Shown piece by piece: positions 1 through 6,120 of a stretch of DNA of 6,296 nt (positions are counted from its first letter, which is position 1; each line of letters begins with the position of its first letter). A model generated the notes under the pieces. The model was not told the origin of the DNA and ran no database searches. It saw only the letters and a program-made list of their open reading frames with translations. The translations under genes and the position numbers were made by a program. The stretch is taken from the NCBI GenBank assembly GCA_025357355.1, contig JANXPK010000382.1:1-6296 (forward strand), in the 5' to 3' direction. The stretch comes from Rhodobacterales bacterium (lineage in GTDB: Bacteria; Pseudomonadota; Alphaproteobacteria; Rhodobacterales; Rhodobacteraceae).

Positions 1-879
1 TGCGATGCGGAATACGAGGTGGACGACGCGGCGATCCCACGGGGCGGGCGCGATGTTCAATGCTCGAATTGCGGACATGCCTGGTTTCAGGCGCATCCTG
101 AGGTAGAAGCCGAACAAGTGGCCGAGGCCGATCTTTACGAAGCACCGGCCGGGGCCGTGGCCGCACCTGAAGCCGTATCCATGCCCGAGCGGGCCCCAGC
201 ACCGCGCATCAAGACAACGCCTGTCGCAGAAGTTCCGCCAGCCCCACCACAACCCGAGGTGGTCGAGGAATCGCTGACAGAGGCGGCCCCACCACCCGTG
301 CCACCTCAGCCGCGTACGCTGGATGAGACAGTGCTGGCGGTTCTGCGTGAAGAGGCCGAGCGCGAGGCCAAGGCGCGGCGGACAGAGACGGCGGCGCAAC
401 CTGTGATCGAGACGCAGACCGAAATGCCGCTTGCCCAGCAGGATCAGGGCGGGTTGGCGGCGGCGGTGCGGCGGATCGCGCGGTTGCGCAGCGGCGATGA
501 GCCGGAGCCTGTGCCGACCCCACCGCCAGCCATCATGACCCGTGGCCAGATGCTGCCCGCCATCGAGGAGATCAATTCGACCCTGCGTTCCACCAGCGAC
601 CGGACGGCAGATGAGGACGGTGGTGTTGCCGGGTCGATGGCGGATGCAGCACCTAGGAGTGGTGGGTTCAAGCGGGGGTTCACCACACTGGTTGTGCTGG
701 CTGTCGTGATCGTGGTGCTTTACCTTCTGGCGCCGGTCATCGCGGCCAAGGTTCCGGCGCTTGCCGGGGCGGCGGCGGCCTATGTCGCGGCGGTGGACGT
801 GGCACGGGTCTGGCTGGACGTCCACCTCAGATCGTTGATCGCCGCGCTGCGCGGGCTTGCGGGCGGGCAGGGCGGCTGA
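1..879 (+). CDS. Zinc-ribbon (MJ0042-type) single-pass membrane protein, 5' end missing
   Basis: The reading frame is open from base 1 and ends at TGA 877-879, so the start codon lies upstream of the window. The first codons read CDAEYEV, then GGRDVQCSNCGHAWFQ. This is the second half of a Cys4 zinc ribbon: codon 1 is the last Cys of the first CxxC pair, and codons 21 and 24 form the second pair. That pattern matches the MJ0042 family zinc-finger domain found at the N terminus of many Rhodobacteraceae proteins. A long, low-complexity middle rich in Pro, Ala and Glu (about codons 30-215) looks disordered. One strong hydrophobic segment follows at about bases 679-747, then a short Ala-rich tail. 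The expected topology is a cytoplasmic zinc ribbon and linker tethered to the inner membrane. The biochemical role is unknown to me. The family assignment is firm, the function is not. Confidence 0.85.
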   Translation, partial: CDAEYEVDDAAIPRGGRDVQCSNCGHAWFQAHPEVEAEQVAEADLYEAPAGAVAAPEAVSMPERAPAPRIKTTPVAEVPPAPPQPEVVEESLTEAAPPPVPPQPRTLDETVLAVLREEAEREAKARRTETAAQPVIETQTEMPLAQQDQGGLAAAVRRIARLRSGDEPEPVPTPPPAIMTRGQMLPAIEEINSTLRSTSDRTADEDGGVAGSMADAAPRSGGFKRGFTTLVVLAVVIVVLYLLAPVIAAKVPALAGAAAAYVAAVDVARVWLDVHLRSLIAALRGLAGGQGG

Positions 880-883
880 CGGG

Positions 884-901
884 GCGTCCACATCTGGACG
901 C
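884..901 (+). terminator. Short hairpin just after the zinc-ribbon gene, possible terminator
   Basis: A perfect 7-bp stem, GCGTCCA / TGGACGC, with a 4-base loop (CATC) begins four bases after the stop codon. Only TTT follows it, so the U-tract of a classical intrinsic terminator is weak. Position and symmetry suggest the end of the upstream transcript, perhaps a weak terminator or a 3'-end stabilising hairpin. Confidence 0.45.
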
Positions 902-1105
902 TTTGGAAAGTATAGCAAATACAGGCGGTTGAGGTTTTCCGGTAATCTGATCTTAACGGGTCATGGTGGCTGCGAGGGGCCTTTGCACGCCTGGCGGCTG
1001 CAGTCATTTCTGCCAGGATGAAATGCAACTCCAGTCGGGAAGCGAAGCGCGCGGTCGTTCGTCTGGCGCGGCGCGATCATTCTGCCAAGCCCTTGAGTCC
1101 GCACT

Positions 1106-1212
1106 GTTAATTGGCTGGATTAACGAAGGATGAACAACCTACAAATCCCCTACATTGTGCCTACATTGCCTCTACACAAGATGCGACGATTTTGACTGAG
1201 GGACTTCGTTAA
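1106..1212. repeat. Nested palindrome and 9-bp inverted repeat pair around an AT-rich segment
   Basis: TTAACGAAG at 1120-1128 is matched exactly by its reverse complement CTTCGTTAA at 1204-1212, bracketing a 93-base AT-rich segment. The left arm also belongs to a second palindrome, GTTAAT (1106-1111), 7 bases, ATTAAC (1119-1124). The two TTAA cores are 9 bases apart, not the 7 of the CtrA consensus, so this is not a canonical CtrA box. The symmetry suggests a site for a dimeric DNA-binding protein or the ends of a small element. No target-site duplication flanks it. Confidence 0.5.
1138..1168 (+). repeat. Three direct repeats of a CCTACA motif phased at 11 bp
   Basis: CCTACAAAT (1138-1146), CCTACATTG (1149-1157) and CCTACATTG (1160-1168) lie exactly 11 bases apart, and a degenerate CCTCTACA starts at 1169. 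Spacing of one helical turn puts all copies on the same DNA face, as for cooperative binding of a protein. The array sits inside the inverted repeat pair at 1120/1204. The binding partner is unknown. Confidence 0.5.
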
Positions 1213-1476
1213 CCATGAACAGGCGAATCGGTGGTCTGGCACTGGCATGGACCGGTCAATTCAAGGGCGCGGGCCCGAGCATACGCCGTGGCGCCACAGC
1301 GCGGGATGACTCCCGATGGCATCGCGCGACATCGCCGCATGAATGACCTTTGATGCTTGCTTCCTCTCAGCCAACGCTGTCGGAGGGCGATGCCGGACCG
1401 CCGGGTGGGCATCAATCGGTAACGGTCAAAGCTTTATGGTGCAGGTCCCCAACCGGCAAGCTCTGTGACGACGGTC

Positions 1477-1537
1477 GGGAATGCCCGCCCTGGGGGGCGG
1501 TCGGGCATTGCCCGGCGCTACGCTTGTCACCGGGCAA
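1477..1537 (+). repeat. Cluster of overlapping GC-rich stem-loops
   Basis: ATGCCCG (1481-1487) pairs perfectly with CGGGCAT (1502-1508), and an alternative inner stem CCGCCC/GGGCGG (1485-1490 with 1495-1500) has a 4-base loop. TTGCCCGG (1508-1515) pairs perfectly with CCGGGCAA (1530-1537). The segment between the two large stems, GGGCA-T-TGCCC (1503-1513), is itself palindromic. The arms can therefore pair in competing ways, as in attenuators or structured RNAs. No T-tract follows on either strand, so it does not look like a standard intrinsic terminator. It could be part of a small RNA or a dispersed intergenic repeat. Function is not determined. Confidence 0.4.
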
Positions 1538-1599
1538 GAAGAGGAAGATTTGGGTCAGTTCGATCCAGAATTATTCTGACCTACGCCCTGAAAGAACCG

Positions 1600-1629
1600 T
1601 TGACTCGACGGGTGCAAATCTCTTATGAC
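1600..1629 (+). promoter_or_regulatory. Sigma70-like promoter for the sugar operon
   Basis: TTGACT (1600-1605) matches five of six bases of the -35 consensus. After an 18-base spacer, TATGAC (1624-1629) matches four of six bases of the -10 consensus. Transcription would begin near 1635-1637, about 60 bases before the repressor start codon. The -10 box overlaps the left half of the first LacI-type operator, so bound repressor would exclude RNA polymerase. Predicted from sequence only. Confidence 0.55.
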
Positions 1630-1668
1630 ATCGGTGTCATGACATCGGTGTCATGACATCGGTGTCAT
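1625..1668. promoter_or_regulatory. Three overlapping tandem LacI-family operators
   Basis: The 14-bp unit ATGACATCGGTGTC is repeated three times without a mismatch (1625-1638, 1639-1652, 1653-1666), and AT at 1667-1668 completes the last palindrome. Each 16-mer ATGACATCGGTGTCAT (1625-1640, 1639-1654, 1653-1668) is symmetric in seven of eight base pairs and has a CpG at its exact centre, as LacI-family operators do. Neighbouring operators share two bases. A further half-site, TGTCAT, occurs at 1675-1680. The array lies over the -10 box and start region and directly upstream of a lacI-type gene, which makes that protein the obvious ligand (autoregulation plus operon control). Confidence 0.8.
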
Positions 1669-1696
1669 AAACTTTGTCATGACGCGGGGGGAGACC

Positions 1697-2779
1697 ATGT
1701 CGACCATTTACGACGTTGCGCGCATTGCGGGAGTGTCGGCCAAGACGGTCAGCCGCGTGCTGAACAGCGATGCGCCGGTGGGTAAGCAAACCCGCGAGGC
1801 GGTCGAGAAGGCGATTGCGCAACTGGGCTACGTTCCCTCCAACGCGGCGCGGATGATGAGGTCCAACCGGTCGGGCCTGATCGGGCTGATCACCGGGGCC
1901 ATCTCGCGGCTGCCGGAGCCGACACAGCCGGACGGGCTGCCGGAACTGTTCATCGTGCAGGGCTTCCAGAAAGCGCTGGCCGGTTCGGGCATGACGCTGA
2001 TGATCGCCGACACTGGCGGCGTGGTGGAAAAGGCGTCCCCGCTGATTGACACTTTCCTGCGCCACCGGGTCGAGGGATTGCTCTATGTGGCGGAATATCA
2101 CCAGAAGGTAACGCTGCCCGCGATCCCCGATGGCACGCCGATGGTGCTGGTCAATTGCTTTGACGATCGCGGCACGCCGGCCATTGTGCCCGACGACCGG
2201 CGCGGCCAGCACGATCTGGTCGCGCGGCTGATCGCCGCAGGTCATCGCCGCATCGGTTATCTGACACTGCGCACCGAAATGGTAGCGGGCCGCCTGCGCC
2301 GCGACGGCTACCGTGCGGCGCTGGCCGAGGCGGGCATCGAATATGACCCGGCTCTGGTCGAAAACTGCGACCTTGAAGGGCGCGAAGGCGAGACGCAGCT
2401 GTTGTGGGAGGCGATCGACCGCATGTTGCGCCTGCCCCGGCCGCCCAGCGTATTCTGCTGCGGCAATGACAAGATGGCGCTGCGGGTCTATGGCCTGTTG
2501 CGGTCGATGGGCCGCAAGGTGCCGACCGAAGTTTCGGTAGCCGGGTATGACAATTACCGTGTCATCGCTGAGGCGCTGTATCCGCCGCTGACGACGGTGG
2601 ACCTTCCCTACACCGCCATGGGCGTGCGTGCCGCACAGCGTCTGATGGCAATGATTTCCGGCGAAATCCGGGAAGGCAAAGGCCCAACTCTGGTTGCCGG
2701 GCCTGTTTACTGGCGGGAGTCAGTCACCGAACTGCGCCCGGCAAACGTATCGCAACTGAAATCCGTCAAGAAGGAGTGA
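1697..2779 (+). CDS. LacI-family transcriptional repressor of the sugar operon
   Basis: This is a cytoplasmic, sugar-responsive DNA-binding repressor of 360 residues, slightly longer than LacI or PurR (about 340-360). The N-terminal helix-turn-helix is at residues 4-23 (IYDVARIAGVSAKTVSRVLN), and the specificity positions of the recognition helix are Ala15 and Lys16. The hinge helix at about 48-57 contains NAARMM, with Met54 where PurR-type proteins have the Leu that wedges into the central CpG. The rest is the periplasmic-binding-protein-like effector and dimerisation domain. The start is taken at ATG 1697 because GGGGGGAG (1686-1693) precedes it and the LacI family typically begins MxTIYDVA. 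An in-frame ATG at 1679 lies within an operator-like half-site and lacks a ribosome site. The gene is first in the operon and sits right behind the three operators, so it probably represses itself. The inducer cannot be read from the sequence. Confidence 0.93.
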   Translation: MSTIYDVARIAGVSAKTVSRVLNSDAPVGKQTREAVEKAIAQLGYVPSNAARMMRSNRSGLIGLITGAISRLPEPTQPDGLPELFIVQGFQKALAGSGMTLMIADTGGVVEKASPLIDTFLRHRVEGLLYVAEYHQKVTLPAIPDGTPMVLVNCFDDRGTPAIVPDDRRGQHDLVARLIAAGHRRIGYLTLRTEMVAGRLRRDGYRAALAEAGIEYDPALVENCDLEGREGETQLLWEAIDRMLRLPRPPSVFCCGNDKMALRVYGLLRSMGRKVPTEVSVAGYDNYRVIAEALYPPLTTVDLPYTAMGVRAAQRLMAMISGEIREGKGPTLVAGPVYWRESVTELRPANVSQLKSVKKE

Positions 2780-2783
2780 CAGA

Positions 2784-4040
2784 ATGAAACATCTCAAATG
2801 GTCCGCCGCGACCATCGCCCTGATCGGCTGGGGCGGCATGGCCTCGGCCACCGAAACCCTGACCATGTGGTATCATGGCGCGGGCAACGAAGTCGAAAGC
2901 AAGATCATCCATCAGATCATCGACGACTTCAATGCCAGCCAGAAAGACTGGAAAGTCGAACTGCAGAGCTTCCCGCAGGCCGCCTACAACGACTCGGTCA
3001 CCGCAGGCGCCCTGGCCGGCAACTTGCCCGACATTCTGGACGTCGATGGGCCGAACATGCCGAATTGGGCCTGGGCCGGTTACATGCAGCCGCTGACCAT
3101 CGACGAGAGCAAGATCACCGGTTTTCTGCCCGGCACCAAGGGCATGTACAATGGCAAGCTCTATTCGATCGGCCTGTGGGACGCGGCGATTTCGCTGGTC
3201 ACGCGCAAGTCGATCCTGGCCGACCTGAAGCTGCGCACGCCGACGCTGGACAAGCCGTGGAGCGGTGATGAGTTCGAAGCGGCGCTGAAGGCTGCCAAGG
3301 CTTCCGGCAAATACAAGTTTGCGCTTGACCTTGGCACCGCCTGGACCGGCGAATGGTATCCCTATGCCTTCTCGCCCTTCCTGCAGTCGTTCGGTGGCGA
3401 CATCATCGACCGCACCAGCTATGCCACAGCCGAGAAAGCCTTGAACGGCGACGGCGCGATGGCGTGGGGCAAGTGGTGGCAGCACCTGTTCAAGGACGGC
3501 TATGCCCAGGCCAAGCAAGACGGGGCCGACCGTGACAACGGCTTCAACACCGGCGAATACGCTTTCTCCTGGAACGGCAACTGGGCCGCTCTGGGCGCGC
3601 TCAAGGCTTACAACGACGTGGTGTTCCTGCCGGCGCCTGACTTTGGCAAAGGCTCGAAAATCGGTGCGGCGTCGTGGCAGTTTGGCGTGTCGGCCAAATC
3701 GGCCCACCCCGACGGCGCGTCCAAGTTCATCGGTTTCGCCATTCAGGACAAGTACCTGGCCCAGTTCTCCAACGGCATCGGCCTGATCCCGGCGACCACC
3801 TCGGCGGCCGCGATGGTTGACAACTACAAGGACGGCGGACCGCTGAGCGTGTTCTTTGCCTATTCCAACAAGGAAGGCATGGTTCGCCCGGTTACCCCCG
3901 GCTATGTGGTCGAATCCAAGGTCTTCGAAAAGGCCGCAGGCGACATCGCCAATGGCGCCGAAGTGGGGGCCACGCTGGATGCCGCCGTTGACGAGATCAA
4001 CGCCGACATCAAGAAGAACAACGGCTACGCGCCGCACTGA
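2784..4040 (+). CDS. Sugar ABC transporter periplasmic substrate-binding protein (CUT1 type)
   Basis: A 418-residue extracellular solute-binding protein of family 1 (MalE/UgpB-like) that would deliver an oligosaccharide to the membrane permeases. The N terminus is a signal peptide: basic MKHLK, a hydrophobic core, and an ASA cleavage site predicted after residue 22. Mature sequence begins with TETLTMWYHGAG, the usual first beta strand of these proteins. The motif GNLPDILDVDGPNMPNWA and many surface aromatics (Trp and Tyr in WTGEWYPYAF, SWNGNW) fit a sugar-stacking cleft. There is no lipobox Cys, so the protein should be soluble in the periplasm. A strong ribosome site, AAGGAG (2771-2776), lies inside the end of the repressor gene, and only 4 bases separate the two genes. 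A hairpin follows the gene, as is common where the binding protein must be made in excess. The sugar is not identified. Beta-fructosides are suggested only by the downstream hydrolase. Confidence 0.93.
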   Translation: MKHLKWSAATIALIGWGGMASATETLTMWYHGAGNEVESKIIHQIIDDFNASQKDWKVELQSFPQAAYNDSVTAGALAGNLPDILDVDGPNMPNWAWAGYMQPLTIDESKITGFLPGTKGMYNGKLYSIGLWDAAISLVTRKSILADLKLRTPTLDKPWSGDEFEAALKAAKASGKYKFALDLGTAWTGEWYPYAFSPFLQSFGGDIIDRTSYATAEKALNGDGAMAWGKWWQHLFKDGYAQAKQDGADRDNGFNTGEYAFSWNGNWAALGALKAYNDVVFLPAPDFGKGSKIGAASWQFGVSAKSAHPDGASKFIGFAIQDKYLAQFSNGIGLIPATTSAAAMVDNYKDGGPLSVFFAYSNKEGMVRPVTPGYVVESKVFEKAAGDIANGAEVGATLDAAVDEINADIKKNNGYAPH

Positions 4041-4050
4041 TCAAGGACAT

Positions 4051-4073
4051 CCCGGGGGTGCTTGGCCCCCGGG
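4051..4073 (+). promoter_or_regulatory. Intercistronic GC hairpin after the binding-protein gene
   Basis: CCCGGGGG (4051-4058) pairs perfectly with CCCCCGGG (4066-4073) around a 7-base loop. No T-tract follows. In binding-protein-dependent transport operons, a hairpin here commonly protects the upstream mRNA from 3' exonucleases or partly terminates transcription, so the binding protein outnumbers the permeases. That role is inferred. The arms ATCCCGGGGGT and TGGCCCCCGG recur in the hairpin before the hydrolase gene at 6119-6147. Confidence 0.7.
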
Positions 4074-4085
4074 GTTCAAATCCCT

Positions 4086-4106
4086 GGCGGCGGCGCAACG
4101 GCCGCC
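4086..4106 (+). promoter_or_regulatory. Second small hairpin in the same gap
   Basis: GGCGGC (4086-4091) pairs with GCCGCC (4101-4106) around a 9-base loop, 12 bases after the larger hairpin. The pyrimidine run TGCCTTTCCCC follows. Together the two stems could form a partial attenuator before the first permease gene. Support is limited to the inverted repeat. Confidence 0.35.
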
Positions 4107-4126
4107 TGCCTTTCCCCGACCCTGAT

Positions 4127-4130
4127 GAGG
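4127..4130 (+). promoter_or_regulatory. Ribosome-binding site that fixes the first permease start
   Basis: GAGG lies 6 bases before ATG 4137. The in-frame alternatives, TTG 4062 (inside the large hairpin) and ATG 4125, have no purine-rich site in front of them. A start at 4137 also gives a normal MalF-type N terminus, with a few polar residues before the first membrane helix. Confidence 0.6.
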
Positions 4131-4136
4131 CCCGCG

Positions 4137-5210
4137 ATGGCGTCGAAATTCACCCTTTCAAACCGGACAGGCTGGCTGATGGCGGGCCCGGCGATTGCGC
4201 TGATCGCAGGCTTTGTCATCCTGCCGTTCTTTCTGGCGGTCGGCTTTTCCTTCACCAACCAGCGCCTGGTCTCGCCAAATCCGGCAGAGTTCACCGGTCT
4301 GGCCAATTACCGCCAGCTTCTGGGTCTGGGTGTCCTGCATCTAGACCCGCTGAAGGATGCGGCAGGCGCCACGGTGCTGGACGACCAGGGCCAGCCCAAA
4401 CTGCCGGAACTGCGCAGCATCACCCGCAAGAACCCGGACTATCCGCAGTTCGATGGCATGCGCGAATGGTTCTCGTGGTCGTCGGGCGCGGGGCGGACTT
4501 ATGTGCTGGCGAGCGATGTCGTGTTCATGAAGGCCATCGTCAACACCGTCCTCTTCGTCATCGTTGTGGCCCCGGTGCAGGGCGGTCTTGCCCTTGGACT
4601 GGCGCTGCTGATCAATCAAAGGCTGCGCGGCATCAACGTCTACCGCGCCATCTATTTCATGCCCGTCGTGGTTTCGATCGTCGTCGTCTCGCTGTTGTGG
4701 AGTTTCATCTACGACGAAAAGCAGGGCATCCTGAACAACTTGTTGGGCGCGCTCAGCTTTGGCGCTCTGCCGCGGGTCGACTGGTTGGGCAACCCGGCCA
4801 CTGCCCTGGCGTCGATCATCTTCATGTCGATCTGGCAGGCGGTCGGGTTTCACATGGTGATCTGGCTCAGCGGCCTGCAAACCATTTCGCCCACGCTTTA
4901 CGAGGCCGCTGCCATCGAGGGGTCGTCGAAGTGGCAGACCTTCCGCTACATCACCTGGCCGGGGCTGAAGAACACCGCCATTCTGGTGCTGGTCGTCATC
5001 ACCATGCAGGCGTTCGGGCTATTCTCGCAGATCAACGTCATGACCCAGGGCGGACCGCTGGACAGCACACAGACCATCGTCTTTCAGGCAGTGCAGCGCG
5101 GCTATGGCAAACAAGACATCTCGGGCGGTTCGGCCATCTCGGTCATCCTGTTCGTGCTGGTGCTGTCGGTGTCGCTGATCCAACGCTACCTGACGCGGGA
5201 AAGGAACTGA
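4137..5210 (+). CDS. Sugar ABC transporter permease, MalF/UgpA type
   Basis: An inner-membrane permease of 357 residues, one half of the transport channel that accepts sugar from the binding protein. Six membrane helices are visible, at about residues 13-38, 133-160, 171-192, 223-247, 280-302 and 331-351. The EAA loop that docks on the ATPase is EAAAIEGSSKWQTF, beginning at residue 256, and is followed by the usual ITWPGLKN. The loop between helices 1 and 2 is unusually long, about 90 residues (roughly 40-130), and is periplasmic by topology. It resembles the extra periplasmic domain of MalF in position but is much smaller. The reading frame can be extended upstream to TTG 4062, but the start at 4137 is preferred because of the ribosome site there. 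The stop codon is separated from the next permease start by one base, so the two are probably translationally coupled. Confidence 0.92.
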   Translation: MASKFTLSNRTGWLMAGPAIALIAGFVILPFFLAVGFSFTNQRLVSPNPAEFTGLANYRQLLGLGVLHLDPLKDAAGATVLDDQGQPKLPELRSITRKNPDYPQFDGMREWFSWSSGAGRTYVLASDVVFMKAIVNTVLFVIVVAPVQGGLALGLALLINQRLRGINVYRAIYFMPVVVSIVVVSLLWSFIYDEKQGILNNLLGALSFGALPRVDWLGNPATALASIIFMSIWQAVGFHMVIWLSGLQTISPTLYEAAAIEGSSKWQTFRYITWPGLKNTAILVLVVITMQAFGLFSQINVMTQGGPLDSTQTIVFQAVQRGYGKQDISGGSAISVILFVLVLSVSLIQRYLTRERN

Positions 5211-5211
5211 C

Positions 5212-6090
5212 ATGGCCCAGACCACACCCGACAATCGCGGCCTGCGGCTGGTTGTCCGCTATACCGTCCTGACCCTGATCGCCGCCATCTTCAGCTTTCC
5301 GCTGATCTTCATGATCATGTCTTCGTTCAAACCAGCCGAGCAGTTGCTGGCCGATGCCCATACCATCCGGGCGTTGCTGCCGATCGGGGACATCTCGCTC
5401 AACAACTATTTCGACGCCTTCAAACGCGCGCCGGTCGGTCTTTTTGTGTTCAATTCGGTGCTGGTGACGTCTGTCACCGTGGTCCTGTCGCTGGCCCTGT
5501 GCTCGGCCGCCGCTTTTGCCTTCACCTTCGTGCAGTGGAAGGGCCGCGACCTTGCCCTGACCGTGATCCTTGCCACCCTGATCGTGCCTTTCGAAACCAT
5601 TGCCATTCCCTTGTTGCTGGAGGCGTCCAAGCTGCCGTGGATCGGCGCGTCGGGGATCACCTATGGCTGGATCAATTCCTACCGGGTCCAGATCGTGCCC
5701 TTTATCGCCGACGGCCTGACGATCTATCTATTCGTGCAATATTTCAAAGACCTGCCCGGAGAGTTGATCGAGGCCGCCCGGGTCGAGGGCGCGTCATGGT
5801 TTGCGATCTACCGCCGCATCGTGATGCCGCTTTCTGGCCCGGTTCTGGCCACTGCGGCCATCCTGAAATTCCTGGCCATGTACAACCAGTATCTGTGGCC
5901 GATCATGGTCACGCAGGAAGAGCAGTACCGGCCCGTCATGGTGGGTCTGCAATATTTCTTCCAGCTCAACCGCGCCTGGGGCGAGATCATGGCTTACCTC
6001 AGCCTGATCACTGTCCCGGTTCTGGCCTTCTATCTCTATCTGCAAAAGGCGTTCATCGCCTCCATCGCCTCGACGGGGGTCAAGGGCTGA
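5212..6090 (+). CDS. Sugar ABC transporter permease, MalG/UgpE type
   Basis: The partner inner-membrane permease, 292 residues, close to the usual 270-300 of MalG-type proteins. Six hydrophobic helices are visible: about 14-37, 76-107, 114-136, 158-180, 206-230 and 260-282. The N-terminal MSSFKPAEQL after helix 1 is typical of the family. The cytoplasmic EAA loop is EAARVEGASWFAIYRRIVMP, starting at residue 187, with the conserved Gly at 193. The start follows the previous stop by one base and is served by AAGGAA (5201-5206) inside the preceding gene. It would pair with the MalF-type subunit and a MalK-type ATPase that is not present in this window. Family and role are secure. The substrate is not. 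Confidence 0.94.
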   Translation: MAQTTPDNRGLRLVVRYTVLTLIAAIFSFPLIFMIMSSFKPAEQLLADAHTIRALLPIGDISLNNYFDAFKRAPVGLFVFNSVLVTSVTVVLSLALCSAAAFAFTFVQWKGRDLALTVILATLIVPFETIAIPLLLEASKLPWIGASGITYGWINSYRVQIVPFIADGLTIYLFVQYFKDLPGELIEAARVEGASWFAIYRRIVMPLSGPVLATAAILKFLAMYNQYLWPIMVTQEEQYRPVMVGLQYFFQLNRAWGEIMAYLSLITVPVLAFYLYLQKAFIASIASTGVKG

Positions 6091-6120
6091 ACGCCCCACC
6101 TTTCATCTTTTCGTAAATAT

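Larger units (their letters stand above)
902..1599. other. Intergenic region of about 700 bases with no convincing gene
   Basis: No open frame here, on either strand, has both a recognisable protein and a well-placed ribosome site. The stretch does hold non-coding structure, listed separately: a GTTAAT-N7-ATTAAC palindrome and a 9-bp inverted repeat pair (1106-1212), three 11-bp-phased direct repeats (1138-1168), and GC-rich hairpins (1477-1537). Two weaker inverted repeats are also present: CCTGGC/GCCAGG at 990-995 and 1012-1017, and GGTCAG/CTGACC at 1553-1558 and 1576-1581. Bases around 1100-1215 are visibly more AT-rich than the flanking DNA, as expected of a regulatory zone. The region is long for a bacterial intergenic gap, so it may carry an unrecognised small RNA or a decayed gene. 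Confidence 0.6.

Noticed and set aside
780..1028. An 82-codon - strand frame at the end of the zinc-ribbon gene
   Set aside because: It overlaps the real gene's end and its hairpin, has no recognised domain, and its composition is that of a chance frame.
1107..1123. A CtrA-like pair of TTAA boxes
   Set aside because: The TTAA cores are separated by 9 bases, not the 7 of the known consensus.
1209..1415. A 68-codon - strand frame that might be a transposase remnant
   Set aside because: The Arg/Cys-rich product has no DDE or other transposase motif that I can point to, and no insertion-sequence ends or target duplications were found around it.
1350..1656. Short + strand frames just upstream of the repressor
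   Set aside because: Weak or absent ribosome sites, no recognisable protein, and they run through the hairpins, promoter and operators.
1625..1668. A CRISPR or integron-type repeat array
   Set aside because: The units are only 14 bp, directly abutting with no spacers, and symmetric, which fits operators.
1637..2245. A 202-codon - strand frame across the operators and repressor gene
   Set aside because: It is the shadow of the LacI coding frame. Its product is not recognisable and its tail merely translates the 14-bp repeats.
2766..4037. A 423-codon open frame on the - strand opposite the binding-protein gene
   Set aside because: Its product resembles no family, it is the mirror of a clear signal-peptide-bearing binding protein, and long antisense frames are expected in high-GC coding DNA.
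4070..4086. A tRNA T-arm-like sequence, CGGGG-TTCAAAT-CCCTG
   Set aside because: It folds like a T-arm (with one G-T pair), but there is no anticodon arm, D-arm or acceptor stem around it. The upstream bases belong to the intercistronic hairpin. Probably coincidence.
4058..5272. A 404-codon + frame overlapping the MalF-type gene
   Set aside because: It is rich in Arg, Gly, Pro and His and lacks membrane helices, while the overlapping frame gives a textbook six-helix permease with an EAA loop.
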